Assembly: GCA_020051675.1 (NCBI GenBank)
Contig: JAGVQN010000085.1
Coordinates: 72,170-111,827, forward strand
DNA length: 39,658 bases
From: Candidatus Brocadiia bacterium
GTDB lineage: Bacteria > Planctomycetota > MHYJ01 > JACQXL01 > JACQZI01
Reading direction: 5' to 3'
The notes below the pieces were generated by a model that searched no databases, was not told where the DNA came from, and saw only the letters and a program-made list of their open reading frames with translations. This document shows positions 25,814-35,689 of the stretch, piece by piece; within the stretch, counting starts at the first letter, position 1, and each line of letters opens with the position of its first letter. The position numbers and the translations under genes are program-made.

Positions 25814-27097
25814 CTATTTCTTACGCTTATGTTTAGGTTTCTTGCTGCCCAGCGGTTTTGCCGGAACGCCGGCCACGGTAACGCCCTGGGGCACGTCATT
25901 GCCTTTGGTGACAACCGCGCCCGCTCCGGTAACCGAATCTTTGCCTAATTTGACCGGCGCAACCAGGACAGTCCCGCTTCCGGTTGAGGCGCCGTCCTCA
26001 ATAACTGTCTGGTGCTTTGATTTCCCGTCGTAATTTGCCGTAATGGTGCCGGCTCCGATATTGACATTATTACCGATGATTGTATCACCGAGATAGCTCA
26101 GATGCTTTGCCTTGGAATGTTCTCCTATCTTGGTCTTTTTGGTCTCGGTGAAATTGCCCACCTCGGCATGGTCTTTAAGGACTGTGCCCGTTCTTAAGTG
26201 GGAAAAGGGACCGACCTCGCAATTGGCGCCGATTTTTACCCCGCTCCTTATTACGGTAAAGGGGAAGATGACGGTATCCGTCCCGATATTCACATCGGCT
26301 TCAATATATGTTTTGGAAGGGTCTATGATAAGCACACCTTGATTGATTAACTTTTTCTGGATGCGTTCCTCCATTATACGGTTTGCCTTGGCGAGCTCTT
26401 CGCGCGAGTTTATCCCGAGGCATTCGGTGGCGTCCTGCGCAACCAAGACCTCGACACGCTCGCCTTTTTTAGCCAGTAGAGAAACCACATCGGGCAGGTA
26501 ATATTCCCCGTTTTTGGAATTGGGCTTTACTTCTTTAATGGCGTCAAACAGCTTCTGCGGATTAAAGGCATAGATGCCGGAATTTATCTCGTTTATGCGC
26601 AGTTGTTCTTCGGTGGCATTGGATGTTTCAATTATAGCCATAAGCTGTCCGGTGGCATTGCGGATAAGTCGTCCGTATTGGTTCGGAGAATTAACAATGC
26701 CGCTTAATACGGTGACGGCGGTGTCTTTATTCATCTCGTGGAGTGAAACGAGCTTATTCAATGTTTCCGCGGTGATTAACGGCGCATCCCCGCACAGGAC
26801 GACCAGGGTGCCGGAGGAATCCCTGAGCAACGGTGCCGCCAGGGAAATGGCATGGGCCGTGCCCATCTGTTTTTCCTGCAGGACCCATTTCAGGTTTTCT
26901 CCTGAAAAAGCGGCTTTTACCTTTTCCGCGCCGTGTCCGATGATTGTGTGGATGGGATTCATATTTGTTTCACGGGCGCAGGCGATGACGTAGGAAAGCA
27001 GTGGCTTCCCGCAAAGGGGATGGAGCACCTTGGACTTTTCCGAGCCCATACGGACGCCCTTGCCGGCGGCTAAAATCACACATGCGGTTTTACTCAT
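25814..27097 (-). CDS. glmU: Bifunctional UDP-GlcNAc pyrophosphorylase / glucosamine-1-phosphate N-acetyltransferase
   Basis: VILAAGKGVRMGSEKSKVLHPLCGKPLL; left-handed beta-helix hexapeptides; NYDGKSKHQTVIEDGASTGSGTVLVAPV. Confidence 0.96.
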   Translation of the reverse strand: MSKTACVILAAGKGVRMGSEKSKVLHPLCGKPLLSYVIACARETNMNPIHTIIGHGAEKVKAAFSGENLKWVLQEKQMGTAHAISLAAPLLRDSSGTLVVLCGDAPLITAETLNKLVSLHEMNKDTAVTVLSGIVNSPNQYGRLIRNATGQLMAIIETSNATEEQLRINEINSGIYAFNPQKLFDAIKEVKPNSKNGEYYLPDVVSLLAKKGERVEVLVAQDATECLGINSREELAKANRIMEERIQKKLINQGVLIIDPSKTYIEADVNIGTDTVIFPFTVIRSGVKIGANCEVGPFSHLRTGTVLKDHAEVGNFTETKKTKIGEHSKAKHLSYLGDTIIGNNVNIGAGTITANYDGKSKHQTVIEDGASTGSGTVLVAPVKLGKDSVTGAGAVVTKGNDVPQGVTVAGVPAKPLGSKKPKHKRKK

Positions 27098-27164
27098 AAA
27101 AGATATCTAATCACTAAGAAGCGAGAAAATCAAGAAAATCCCGCCAGAAGCGTTAATAAGTAAT

Positions 27165-27977
27165 TTAGAAAGATACGCTTTTATAGAACAGCTCTTTTGC
27201 CGGGCCAGTCATACAGAGTGTTCCGTCTGGTGATGCTTCAATCAAAAGCTTCCCACCTTTAAGATGGACGTTGACCTTGCGATTAAGGTGTTTCTTGAAG
27301 ATGCCCGCGGCGACTGATGCCGTGGCGCCTGTTCCGCAGGCGGTTGTTTCACCCACCCCGCGTTCCCAGGTGCGCTGTTTAATAGTGGTTTTATTTACTA
27401 TACGGACGAATTCGACATTGGTGCGCATTGGGAACATCCGGTGCTTTTCGATGAGAGGTCCGTAGCACTCAACCGGAAATTTAGAGGCATCCGGAACGAA
27501 GATAACGCAGTGCGGATTGCCCATGGAAAGCTTTATTGCCTTGAATTTCTTATCCGCAACCTGGATACTACATTCCGCAATGCCTTCGGGTTTGCCCATC
27601 TCCACTCGGATATTTTTCACCTTGTTGTCTTTTATATCCAAATCCAGAGTTTTTACGCCGCCAAGAGTTTCTATTTTTAAGATCTTCTTCCTGGTCAGAC
27701 CGTGTTCGTAGGCGTATTTACCTAGGCATCTGATGCCGTTGCCGCACATCTCCGCTTCGGAGCCGTCGGAATTGAAAATCTTCATCCTGAAATCGCAGTA
27801 AACAGGCGAACTATTGAACTTTTGAACCGGTAAGATTAGGATTATTCCGTCTGCGCCGATGCCTGTTTTCCGGTTACACAGTTTCTTTATAATAGGAACG
27901 GGCAGGCTAACATGAGTTTTTGTGCAGTCGAATACGATATACTCGTTGCCGAGCCCGTGCATTAGAGCTATCTTCAT
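27165..27977 (-). CDS. dapF: Diaminopimelate epimerase
   Basis: MHGLGNEYIVFDC, EAEMCGNGIRCLGKY, GNPHCVIF, WERGVGETTACGTGATASV. Confidence 0.96.
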   Translation of the reverse strand: MKIALMHGLGNEYIVFDCTKTHVSLPVPIIKKLCNRKTGIGADGIILILPVQKFNSSPVYCDFRMKIFNSDGSEAEMCGNGIRCLGKYAYEHGLTRKKILKIETLGGVKTLDLDIKDNKVKNIRVEMGKPEGIAECSIQVADKKFKAIKLSMGNPHCVIFVPDASKFPVECYGPLIEKHRMFPMRTNVEFVRIVNKTTIKQRTWERGVGETTACGTGATASVAAGIFKKHLNRKVNVHLKGGKLLIEASPDGTLCMTGPAKELFYKSVSF

Positions 27978-28063
27978 AAAAGTCTGATAAAACTATTATA
28001 TTGAAAAACCTATCTATTAATGATAAAATTATATAATCTGATTGGAATAAAGGCAATTAATTT

Positions 28064-28978
28064 ATGATGGTAGAAACCGATTTAATCCGAAAGATTAATA
28101 AACTCCGTAAGGAACGTAAAGCCGTAATTGTGGCGCATAATTACCAGAGGCCAGAAGTGCAGGATATCGCCGATTACGTGGGCGATTCGCTGGAGCTGGC
28201 GCAGATTTCCGCTAAGACAGAGGCAAGAGTTATCGTCTTTTGTGGAGTCCATTTTATGGCGGAGACCGCTTCCATTATCGCTCCGGATAAAACCATACTA
28301 ATCCCTGATGAAAACGCCGGATGCCCCATGGCTAATATGATTACCGCAAAGCAATTAAGGGAGCTTAAGGCGAAGCATCCTGATGCAGTGGTGGTTACCT
28401 ATGTCAACAGCAGCGCGGCGGTCAAGGCGGAGAGCGATTATTGCTGCACCTCATCAAACGCGGTAAAGGTGGTTAATGCTATACCTAAAGAAAAGCCGAT
28501 TATATTTATCCCTGACCAGAGTTTGGGCGGTTACACAGCGGTTCAGTCCGGGCGCAAGTTAATCCTATGGAGCGGATATTGCCCGACGCATCACCGTATT
28601 ATGGCAAAGGATATAAAAGCGCAAAAAGAAAAGCATCCTGGCGCTAAAGGAGTCGTCCATCCGGAATGCTTGGAAGAGGTGCTTAACATCGCGGATAAGG
28701 TGGCCTCAACCAGCGGGATTCTTAAATATTGTAAGGAAAGCGGCGCCAAAGAATTTATTATCGGGACGGAAATAGGAATTATCCACCGCTTGAAGAAAGA
28801 AAACCCGGGCAAGGCTTTTGTGGCGGCCTCAAACTTAGCGGATTGTCCGAATATGAAATTAAACACCCCGGAAAAGATTTTGTGGTCGTTGGAAGATATG
28901 GCTTACCGGGTAACGGTTTCTCCGGATACGGCTAAAAAGGCGATGAATTCAATCAGGCGTATGCTTGAGATAGGTTAA
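28064..28978 (+). CDS. nadA: Quinolinate synthase A
   Basis: IVAHNYQRPEVQDIADYVGDSLELA, CGVHFMAETA, WSGYCPTHHRI, HPEC. Confidence 0.96.
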   Translation: MMVETDLIRKINKLRKERKAVIVAHNYQRPEVQDIADYVGDSLELAQISAKTEARVIVFCGVHFMAETASIIAPDKTILIPDENAGCPMANMITAKQLRELKAKHPDAVVVTYVNSSAAVKAESDYCCTSSNAVKVVNAIPKEKPIIFIPDQSLGGYTAVQSGRKLILWSGYCPTHHRIMAKDIKAQKEKHPGAKGVVHPECLEEVLNIADKVASTSGILKYCKESGAKEFIIGTEIGIIHRLKKENPGKAFVAASNLADCPNMKLNTPEKILWSLEDMAYRVTVSPDTAKKAMNSIRRMLEIG

Positions 28979-28980
28979 TT

Positions 28981-29574
28981 ATGATTCTGGTTATTGATAA
29001 TTATGATTCTTTTACCTATAATTTGGTGCAGGCGATAGGTTCGCTGGGCAAGGCAGTAGAAATTTACCGCAACGATGCGATAACAACAAACGAGATAAAA
29101 TCCAAAAAGCCATCTCATATCATAATTTCTCCTGGGCCCAAGACGCCCAAAGAGGCGGGCATTTCAAACAAGGTAATAAAGAAATTCGCCGGGAAGATAC
29201 CGATTCTGGGGGTCTGCCTGGGGCACCAGTGCCTGGTAGCGGTTTTTGGAGGGAAGATTGTCCGCGCGGGAAGATTGATGCACGGGAAGACATCTAGTAT
29301 CTATCATGATAAAAAGACAATCTATAAAGGTTTGCCCAATCCATTTACCGCGGCAAGGTATCATTCGCTTATTGCCGAGCCGAAAAGCCTGCCGGATTGC
29401 CTTGAAATAACCGCCTGGACAGAGATGCCTAAAGGGAAAAAATCCGAGCCGGAAATTATGGGGGTCAGGCACAGGAAAATTCCGGCGCTGGAAGGGATGC
29501 AATTCCATCCGGAATCTTTTATGACGCCAGAGGGTCTCCTGCTTCTTAAGAATTTCCTGGGGCTTAAGGCGTAA
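28981..29574 (+). CDS. Anthranilate / aminodeoxychorismate synthase glutamine amidotransferase component II
   Basis: DNYDSFTYNLVQ, ISPGPKTPKEAG, GVCLGHQCL, ARYHSLIAE, MQFHPESFMTPEG; trpG versus pabA not decidable. Confidence 0.92.
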   Translation: MILVIDNYDSFTYNLVQAIGSLGKAVEIYRNDAITTNEIKSKKPSHIIISPGPKTPKEAGISNKVIKKFAGKIPILGVCLGHQCLVAVFGGKIVRAGRLMHGKTSSIYHDKKTIYKGLPNPFTAARYHSLIAEPKSLPDCLEITAWTEMPKGKKSEPEIMGVRHRKIPALEGMQFHPESFMTPEGLLLLKNFLGLKA

Positions 29575-29642
29575 TTTTTTGCTTGACTTAAAAAGGCTTT
29601 GGGAATTAAAATAACCCGTAATTCGATACTAATGGGATACAA

Positions 29643-31094
29643 ATGATAAAAAACCGGTTTAGAATAACAGGATTAGTAATTACCTGCCTGATATTTGCTT
29701 TAAGCCCCGTATTTATTTTTGCCCAGGCGTCCAAGACTATTTACGAGAAAAACAACGACGCGGTGGTAACCATCCATACTTACAATAAAAAAAATAAAGC
29801 GCTAGCGCAGGGAAGCGGTTTTATCGTAAAAAGTGACGGGATTATTATAACCAACCAGCATGTGATTGAAGAGGCAAAAACAATCGAGGTCAAAACAACC
29901 GGAGGAAAAACCATCGAGGTTGAAAAAGTGATTTATGAGGACAGTGAAAATGACTTTGCCGTATTAAAAATAGACGCTAAGAACATGCCGACCGTGAAAT
30001 TAGGCGATTCCGATAAAATTACGCCCGGAGAAAATGTTTATGTGATAGGAAGCCCTCAAGGTTATGAGAACAGCATTTCCAACGGACTTTTAAGCGCGGT
30101 GCGTAAATGGAAATCAACGAAAGTTTTGCAGATAAGCGCGCCGATTTCCCACGGGAGCAGCGGCGGCCCGGTCTTTAACGAAAACGGCGAAGTTATCGGA
30201 ATCGCAACGCTTACTCAGGAAAACGCTCAGAATGTTAATTTCGCCATGCCGATAAATATCATCAAAGATTATATAGACGAAGATAAACCGTCCGCCTCGG
30301 ATAAAAATACCGGTATGAAATCCAAATACAATAGACAAGCGGTTTATTGGTTCTGGCAGGGGCGTGCTTTAAGTGATGAGAAGAAAATCGAAGAGGCGAT
30401 AGAGGCGTATGAAAAAGCCATAAAAATCGAGCCGGAATATGCCGAGGCGCATAACGACCTCGGTCTGATTTATGAGGAAAATGGCGAATATAAAAGAGCA
30501 GTGCTTTCTTATAAAGCGGCGATACGGATTAATCCGGATTACGCCGATGCATATAACAACCTCGGCCTTGTTTACGGAAAAATGGACGATTACGAACGTG
30601 AAAAGGAAGCCTATATCGAAACCTTGCGAATAGTGCCGGATAGCGCGGTGGCGAATTATAATATCGCGTTTACCTACCGGAAGATGAAGGACTTCAAAAA
30701 CTCCCTTAAACACTATGAAAAAGCAATTGAGTTAGCCCCGGATTATGCGGATGCGTATAACAGTATGGGCTTTACCTATGCGCTTTTGGGTGAAAGCGAA
30801 AAAGCCATAGGGTGTTATAAAAAAGCCATTATGATTAACCCGGATTTTGCCTTGGCGCATTATAATCTTGGTGTAGAGTATGCGATCAAGCGCGAATACG
30901 AGAAAGCAATCGAATCATATAAAGAAGCAATACGATGCCTGCCGAATTACGCCGATGCGCGATATGACCTGGCGCTTGCTTATATTGCAATCGGAGATAA
31001 GAAAAAGGCCGTTGAGCAATACGAGCTTCTGGAGAAAATAGACGAACCGCTTGCGGACCAATTGAGAGAGAAGCTATATCCGGGGAAGGAATAG
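29643..31094 (+). CDS. Secreted HtrA-like trypsin-family serine peptidase fused to TPR repeats
   Basis: Signal peptide; GSGFIVKSDGIIITNQHVI, NDFAVLKID, SHGSSGGPVFN; then repeated Y(A)DAYNNLG/YEKAI TPR units. Confidence 0.92.
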   Translation: MIKNRFRITGLVITCLIFALSPVFIFAQASKTIYEKNNDAVVTIHTYNKKNKALAQGSGFIVKSDGIIITNQHVIEEAKTIEVKTTGGKTIEVEKVIYEDSENDFAVLKIDAKNMPTVKLGDSDKITPGENVYVIGSPQGYENSISNGLLSAVRKWKSTKVLQISAPISHGSSGGPVFNENGEVIGIATLTQENAQNVNFAMPINIIKDYIDEDKPSASDKNTGMKSKYNRQAVYWFWQGRALSDEKKIEEAIEAYEKAIKIEPEYAEAHNDLGLIYEENGEYKRAVLSYKAAIRINPDYADAYNNLGLVYGKMDDYEREKEAYIETLRIVPDSAVANYNIAFTYRKMKDFKNSLKHYEKAIELAPDYADAYNSMGFTYALLGESEKAIGCYKKAIMINPDFALAHYNLGVEYAIKREYEKAIESYKEAIRCLPNYADARYDLALAYIAIGDKKKAVEQYELLEKIDEPLADQLREKLYPGKE

Positions 31095-31107
31095 CCGGTG
31101 TGATGAA

Positions 31108-31836
31108 TTACCTCCCGTGTTTTAATCTTTCCGCCAGTATTTCGGGCAAACCGGCTTTTCTTATTTTGGAGACGGCTTTATCCACGTCATAAGGAATCCT
31201 TTTTATGGAAATCGTCTCGTCCGTATCATCGTAAACGGCATAACAGGCATGGGGATTATCGTCCCGCGGTTGACCGACGCTGCCAACATTAACGAAGAAT
31301 TTGCCGGAGCGGTTTACCTTAAGAGTCGGCTCCGTATTGAAAGAAATGCTCCCCCTCTGCAAAGAGAAAAAAATCGGAACATGCGAATGGCCGATAAAGC
31401 AAACGTCAGTTTCCATGATATTAAATCCGAGCTGGAGGTCGTAGCTGGTTTGAATATATTCAAATAATTCCGGCAGATAGAGGTTAGAATGTGCGATAGA
31501 GACATTGTTTGTTGTCTCAACCAGCTTAAGAGAACCCAGGAACTTTTTTTCTTCATTGCTCAGTTGGTTAGCAGTCCAGCCGATAGCGGCTTTAGCAAAA
31601 TCATTAAAGAAGCCGTTATTAAGAGTGCCGATTGCCGCATAGTCATGATTGCCTGCGACGATAATACAGTCCGGTATGGAACGGACTCTTTTGATACACT
31701 CGTTCGGATCGGCGCCGTAGCCGACGATATCTCCCACGCAAATATAGCGGTCCGGCTTTTCCTTTGCCATATTTCCCATCACCGCTTCCAGCGCTTCTAG
31801 ATTACCGTGGATATCACTGAAGACAGCATATTTCAT
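31108..31836 (-). CDS. Metallophosphoesterase (YfcE/MJ0936-like)
   Basis: MKYAVFSDIHGNLEALEAV, CVGDIVGYGADPNECI, VAGNHDYA, FIGHSHVP, NVGSVGQPRD. Confidence 0.93.
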   Translation of the reverse strand: MKYAVFSDIHGNLEALEAVMGNMAKEKPDRYICVGDIVGYGADPNECIKRVRSIPDCIIVAGNHDYAAIGTLNNGFFNDFAKAAIGWTANQLSNEEKKFLGSLKLVETTNNVSIAHSNLYLPELFEYIQTSYDLQLGFNIMETDVCFIGHSHVPIFFSLQRGSISFNTEPTLKVNRSGKFFVNVGSVGQPRDDNPHACYAVYDDTDETISIKRIPYDVDKAVSKIRKAGLPEILAERLKHGR

Positions 31837-31838
31837 AA

Positions 31839-32741
31839 TCAGCGTATTTCTCGTTTGCTAAATGCCATATTGGCCACCAATAATAACAGTGCATTCCAAA
31901 TAACGGCGTATAAGGTAATCCAGAAAAGATATCCCCATGAAATAGGGTTGGGTAAAATCATACCGGGGGAAACATCCCTTATTATCGGGGAAAACCTTGA
32001 GACTTGTGAAGAAAGGTTGAAATCAGTGAAATTAGGGATGAAAGTATAAAATACATGCGCCGGAATAGCCGCTAAAAATGAGCTTTTCTTTGCCATGGAA
32101 AGATAAATATACGGTGAAATATTTCCGATAATAAAAACCAGGATAATGCTGCCGGCCATAATCGGAAGCGAGAAGAAAAGAGAAACGGTCACGGCAACGG
32201 CGGCGATAATAGTTACCATGAGAAACGAGGCGTAAACACCCTGGAACAGGACAACCCCGTTTAATTTAAGAAAACTAAACGTGTCTTTCCATATGTATGA
32301 GCCTCCTTTTTTTAAATAATAACCGTTTTCCATCCCGCTGTCAATGAACGCGACTCCTTCCTTAAACCAGTAAACAAATAACAAAACAAGCGCCAGGAAA
32401 AACATGGCGACAAAAACCGCCGCGCTGATGCCGATAAACTTGCCGATTATGAATTCTGACCGCCTGAGCGGTTTTGTCAGGGTAAGCAACACCGTTTGTT
32501 TCTCTATATCCGAAGCGACCACAAAATCTGTGCTTAATACCGCCAGGATAATGCCAGCGAAGGTGATGGTCGCCAGCCCGACCTCCCTGAACATGCTCAG
32601 TTCCTGCCCAAACGAAAACAGGGAAAAGGGGGCGGCCAGAAACAGTAAAAGCGCGGAGGCAAAAACGATGATATAATAAATCTGTTGACGAACCGTTTGC
32701 CCGTAGGTTATATTAGAAATAACGTAGAGTCGGCCGAACAT
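31839..32741 (-). CDS. ABC-2 type transporter permease
   Basis: Multiple TM segments; DFVVASDIEKQTVLLTLTKPLRRSEFIIGKFIG typical of ABC-2 permeases. Confidence 0.8.
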   Translation of the reverse strand: MFGRLYVISNITYGQTVRQQIYYIIVFASALLLFLAAPFSLFSFGQELSMFREVGLATITFAGIILAVLSTDFVVASDIEKQTVLLTLTKPLRRSEFIIGKFIGISAAVFVAMFFLALVLLFVYWFKEGVAFIDSGMENGYYLKKGGSYIWKDTFSFLKLNGVVLFQGVYASFLMVTIIAAVAVTVSLFFSLPIMAGSIILVFIIGNISPYIYLSMAKKSSFLAAIPAHVFYTFIPNFTDFNLSSQVSRFSPIIRDVSPGMILPNPISWGYLFWITLYAVIWNALLLLVANMAFSKREIR

Positions 32742-32779
32742 ATTTACTTATAACCGGACTGCCCGATTTAAATTATTAA

Positions 32780-32854
32780 TGCCCCGAACGGGATTTGAAC
32801 CCGTATTGCAGACTTGAAAAACCTGTGTCCTAAACCAGGTTAGACGATCGGGGC
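32780..32854 (-). tRNA. tRNA-Glu(UUC)
   Basis: Acceptor GCCCCGA/TCGGGGC, anticodon stem CAGGT/GTCTG with loop TTTTCAA, T-arm ACGGGTTCAAATCCCGT. Confidence 0.95.
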
Positions 32855-32932
32855 ATTCATCAAATGTTGAATTCAGAGTGTAGAATGCCAAGCAAATCCA
32901 CATCCCAAATCCAACATTCAGAAATTATTAAA

Positions 32933-33005
32933 TGAGGGTGGGCCGGATCGAACGGCCGACCCACGACTTAAAAAGCCGTTGCTCTACCAGCTGAGCTACA
33001 CCCCC
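32933..33005 (-). tRNA. tRNA-Lys(UUU)
   Basis: Acceptor GGGGGTG/CACCCTC, D-arm GCTCAGCTGGTAGAGC, anticodon arm ACGGC-TTTTTAA-GTCGT, T-arm GGCCGTTCGATCCGGCC. Confidence 0.95.
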
Positions 33006-33050
33006 ATATTCATATAAGACAAAGACCAGTTTGTTTCCTTACGGAAGCAT

Positions 33051-33106
33051 AACAGCCGACCCTCCCGACGTAACGTCGGGGTGCTCATCAGCCGAGCTAC
33101 ACCCCC
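33051..33106 (-). pseudogene. tRNA-Lys-like remnant with a palindrome replacing the anticodon arm
   Basis: GGGGGTGTAGCTCGGCTGATGAGCA-CCCCGACGTTACGTCGGGA-GGGTCGGCTGTT aligned to tRNA-Lys GGGGGTGTAGCTCAGCTGGTAGAGCA-ACGGCTTTTTAAGTCGT-GGGTCGGCCGTT. Confidence 0.8.
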
Positions 33107-33146
33107 ATATTAAAACACCGGAAAACCAGATAAATTTTCAGAGAGC

Positions 33147-34361
33147 TTATTTCAATAAATGGCCTAATTTATTCTTTTTAGTAGCCAGATATTTCTTGTT
33201 ATATTCCGAACACGTTATTTCTATCGGCACACGCTCGACGATTTCCAGGCCATATCCGTTTAAAGCGATTACTTTACGCGGATTATTGGTTAACAGTTTT
33301 ATTTTTCTTATGCCTAAGTCAACCAGAATCTGGGCGCCTATTCCGTAATCCCTCAGGTCGGCTGGGAAGCCCAGCGCCTGGTTGGCTTCTACCGTATCCA
33401 TTCCTTTATCCTGCAGGGCATACGCTTTAAGCTTGTTTTCCAGTCCGATGCCCCGGCCTTCCTGCCTCATATAAAGCACAACCCCTTTTCCTTCTTTGGC
33501 AATCATCGCCATGGCGCTTTGCAATTGGTCGCCGCAATCACATCTCAACGACCCGAAAATATCTCCGCTTAAACATTCGGAATGGACCCTGACTAAAACC
33601 GGCTCATCATAAACCTTGCCCGGCTCGGTTCCTATACCGCCCGCGCATAAGGCAATGTGCAAATAGTCATCTATCATGGAACGATAAAGCGAGATATTAA
33701 AATCGCCGTATTTAGTCGGCAATTTGGTATCAACCAGCCGGGTAATCATTTTTTCCGTCGTATTGCGGTAAGCAATAAGATCGGCGATGCTGGCCATTTT
33801 CAATTTATGGGTTTTGCAAAACTCCTTTAATTGGGGAAGTCTTGCCATTGTTCCGTCATCATTCATTATTTCGCAGATAACTCCGGCCGGTTTCAGCCCG
33901 GCGAGTTTTGCCATATCAACCGAGCCTTCGGTCTGCCCGGTCCGCACCATTACCCCGCCGTTCTTGGCCCGCAACGGGAATATATGTCCCGGGCGGGACA
34001 GTTCATTGGGACGGCAATTATCTTTAATCGCCGTTAAAATCGTCCTGGCGCGGTCATGGGCCGAGATTCCCGTAGTCACCCCTGTTTTAGCATCTACCGA
34101 AACAGTAAACGCTGTTCCGAATTTGGAAGAATTATTGTTGACCATATGCGGCAAATCCAGCGCCTCGGCTTTTTCCTCGGTCAATGTTAGGCAAATCAAG
34201 CCGCGCCCGTATTTAGCCATGAAATTAATGGCCTCCGGCGTGATCTTTTCCGCCGCCATGGTCAGGTCGCCTTCGTTTTCCCTGTCCTCATCATCAATGA
34301 GAACAATCATGCGACCGGCCTTAAGCTCTTCCAAAACTTCCGGAATCGGTGACAAATTCAT
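33147..34361 (-). CDS. ribBA: Bifunctional 3,4-dihydroxy-2-butanone-4-phosphate synthase / GTP cyclohydrolase II
   Basis: [77 protein letters not shown]. Confidence 0.96.
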   Translation of the reverse strand: MNLSPIPEVLEELKAGRMIVLIDDEDRENEGDLTMAAEKITPEAINFMAKYGRGLICLTLTEEKAEALDLPHMVNNNSSKFGTAFTVSVDAKTGVTTGISAHDRARTILTAIKDNCRPNELSRPGHIFPLRAKNGGVMVRTGQTEGSVDMAKLAGLKPAGVICEIMNDDGTMARLPQLKEFCKTHKLKMASIADLIAYRNTTEKMITRLVDTKLPTKYGDFNISLYRSMIDDYLHIALCAGGIGTEPGKVYDEPVLVRVHSECLSGDIFGSLRCDCGDQLQSAMAMIAKEGKGVVLYMRQEGRGIGLENKLKAYALQDKGMDTVEANQALGFPADLRDYGIGAQILVDLGIRKIKLLTNNPRKVIALNGYGLEIVERVPIEITCSEYNKKYLATKKNKLGHLLK

Positions 34362-34467
34362 ATTTAATCCTTCTCGCCCCGGCGTATGTCGGGGTAGCCG
34401 AAACCCTCAATTATAAATAGATTTTCCGGGAAGTCAATATAAATTAGGGTTGTGCTTGCCGGAGCGG

Positions 34468-35370
34468 TTATTTACCGGCGGGGACTGCTTTTGGCAATAG
34501 GGGTAACCCCATTTTCTCCCTCATTTCAACATAGCCGGAGGCGCATTTGCGCGCCAGTTCCCGAATTCGCGCGATATAGGTGGTGCGCTGTGCCGTACCG
34601 ATGGCGCCGCGCGCATCCAGAATATTAAATGTGTGTGAACATTTCAGGACATAATCATACGCGGGTAAAACCAGCTGTTCTTCCATCAGCCTTTTCACCT
34701 CGCCCGCATACATTTCAAAAAGGTCGAAATGCATTTTAATATCGGCTTTTTCAAAGTTATATTTGGAAAATTGCACCTCGTCTTCATGATGCACCTGCCC
34801 GTAAGAGACTCCCTTAACCCATTCCAAATCATAAACGCTGTCCTTTTTCTGGATGAACATGGCGATTCTTTCCAGCCCGTAAGTTAGCTCCAGGCAAATC
34901 GGGTTAAGTTCAATATTACCCACTTTCTGGAAATAAGTAAACTGGGTTATTTCCATGCCGTCAATCCAGACTTCCCAGCCCAGGCCGCTCGCCCCGAGCG
35001 TGGGCGATTCCCAGTCATCTTCGACAAAGCGGATATCGTGCCTGGACAAATCAACTCCTAAATATTTAAGGCTATCGAGGTAAATATCCTGGGCATCGGC
35101 AGGCGCCGGCTTGATAATAGCCTGGTATTGGTAATAATGCTGGAGGCGGTTGGGGTTAGCCCCGTAACGGCCGTCGGTCGGCCGCCGTGAAGGTTCTACA
35201 TAAGCCGCCTTCCACGGCTCGGGACCGAGTGATTTAAGGAAGGTCGCCGGGTTAAAAGTCCCCGCGCCCTTTTCCATGTCATAAGGCTGGTAAATCACGC
35301 AACCATAATCGGCCCAGTAACGCTCAAGAGCCAGTATGATTTCCTGAAAACTATATGGTTTAGTCAGCAT
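34468..35370 (-). CDS. glyQ: Glycine--tRNA ligase alpha subunit
   Basis: [75 protein letters not shown]. Confidence 0.97.
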   Translation of the reverse strand: MLTKPYSFQEIILALERYWADYGCVIYQPYDMEKGAGTFNPATFLKSLGPEPWKAAYVEPSRRPTDGRYGANPNRLQHYYQYQAIIKPAPADAQDIYLDSLKYLGVDLSRHDIRFVEDDWESPTLGASGLGWEVWIDGMEITQFTYFQKVGNIELNPICLELTYGLERIAMFIQKKDSVYDLEWVKGVSYGQVHHEDEVQFSKYNFEKADIKMHFDLFEMYAGEVKRLMEEQLVLPAYDYVLKCSHTFNILDARGAIGTAQRTTYIARIRELARKCASGYVEMREKMGLPLLPKAVPAGK

Positions 35371-35373
35371 AGA

Positions 35374-35661
35374 TTATTGTTTTTCCCCTCGGGGTGAGCC
35401 TTCGGGACCTTCGGCCCAGCGTTTTAATCCCAGTTCCTCGCCTATTGCAAAGAATTCCTTTTCAGAAACGCTTTTCAGTGTTTTCCCGTGCTTTTTCAGC
35501 TTCTCATTTATTTTTATGGCAGTTTCCTGCATCTTCTCATGCGTCGGCTCGGACCCTCCCATCAGAATAAAATTAGGTCCCTTGGTCATGCGGATATGTT
35601 TATCCTTATGGTCCAGTCCTAATCCATATAATAAACCCTTGGTCTTTTTCTTATCAACCAT
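35374..35661 (-). CDS. Small conserved-looking protein with repeat-derived C-terminal tail
   Basis: DHKDKHIRMTKGPNFILMGGSEPTHEKMQE; tail AEGPEGSPRGEKQ lies on GGGACCTTCGGCC repeat sequence. Confidence 0.75.
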   Translation of the reverse strand: MVDKKKTKGLLYGLGLDHKDKHIRMTKGPNFILMGGSEPTHEKMQETAIKINEKLKKHGKTLKSVSEKEFFAIGEELGLKRWAEGPEGSPRGEKQ

Positions 35662-35689
35662 AATTAAGAGCGTCTAACAAAATGGCTAA

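Noticed and set aside
33051-33106. Third functional tRNA
   Set aside because: No canonical anticodon loop (no U33) and the T-arm/acceptor 3' half is not complementary
33031-33348. 105-aa + strand ORF
   Set aside because: Runs through tRNA remnant/palindrome and antisense to ribBA; no domain
33787-34416. 209-aa ORF antisense to ribBA
   Set aside because: Shadow ORF of a well-supported ribBA
34362-34467. FMN riboswitch upstream of ribBA
   Set aside because: The gap to the next gene is too short for the conserved multi-arm aptamer and no RFN motif is visible
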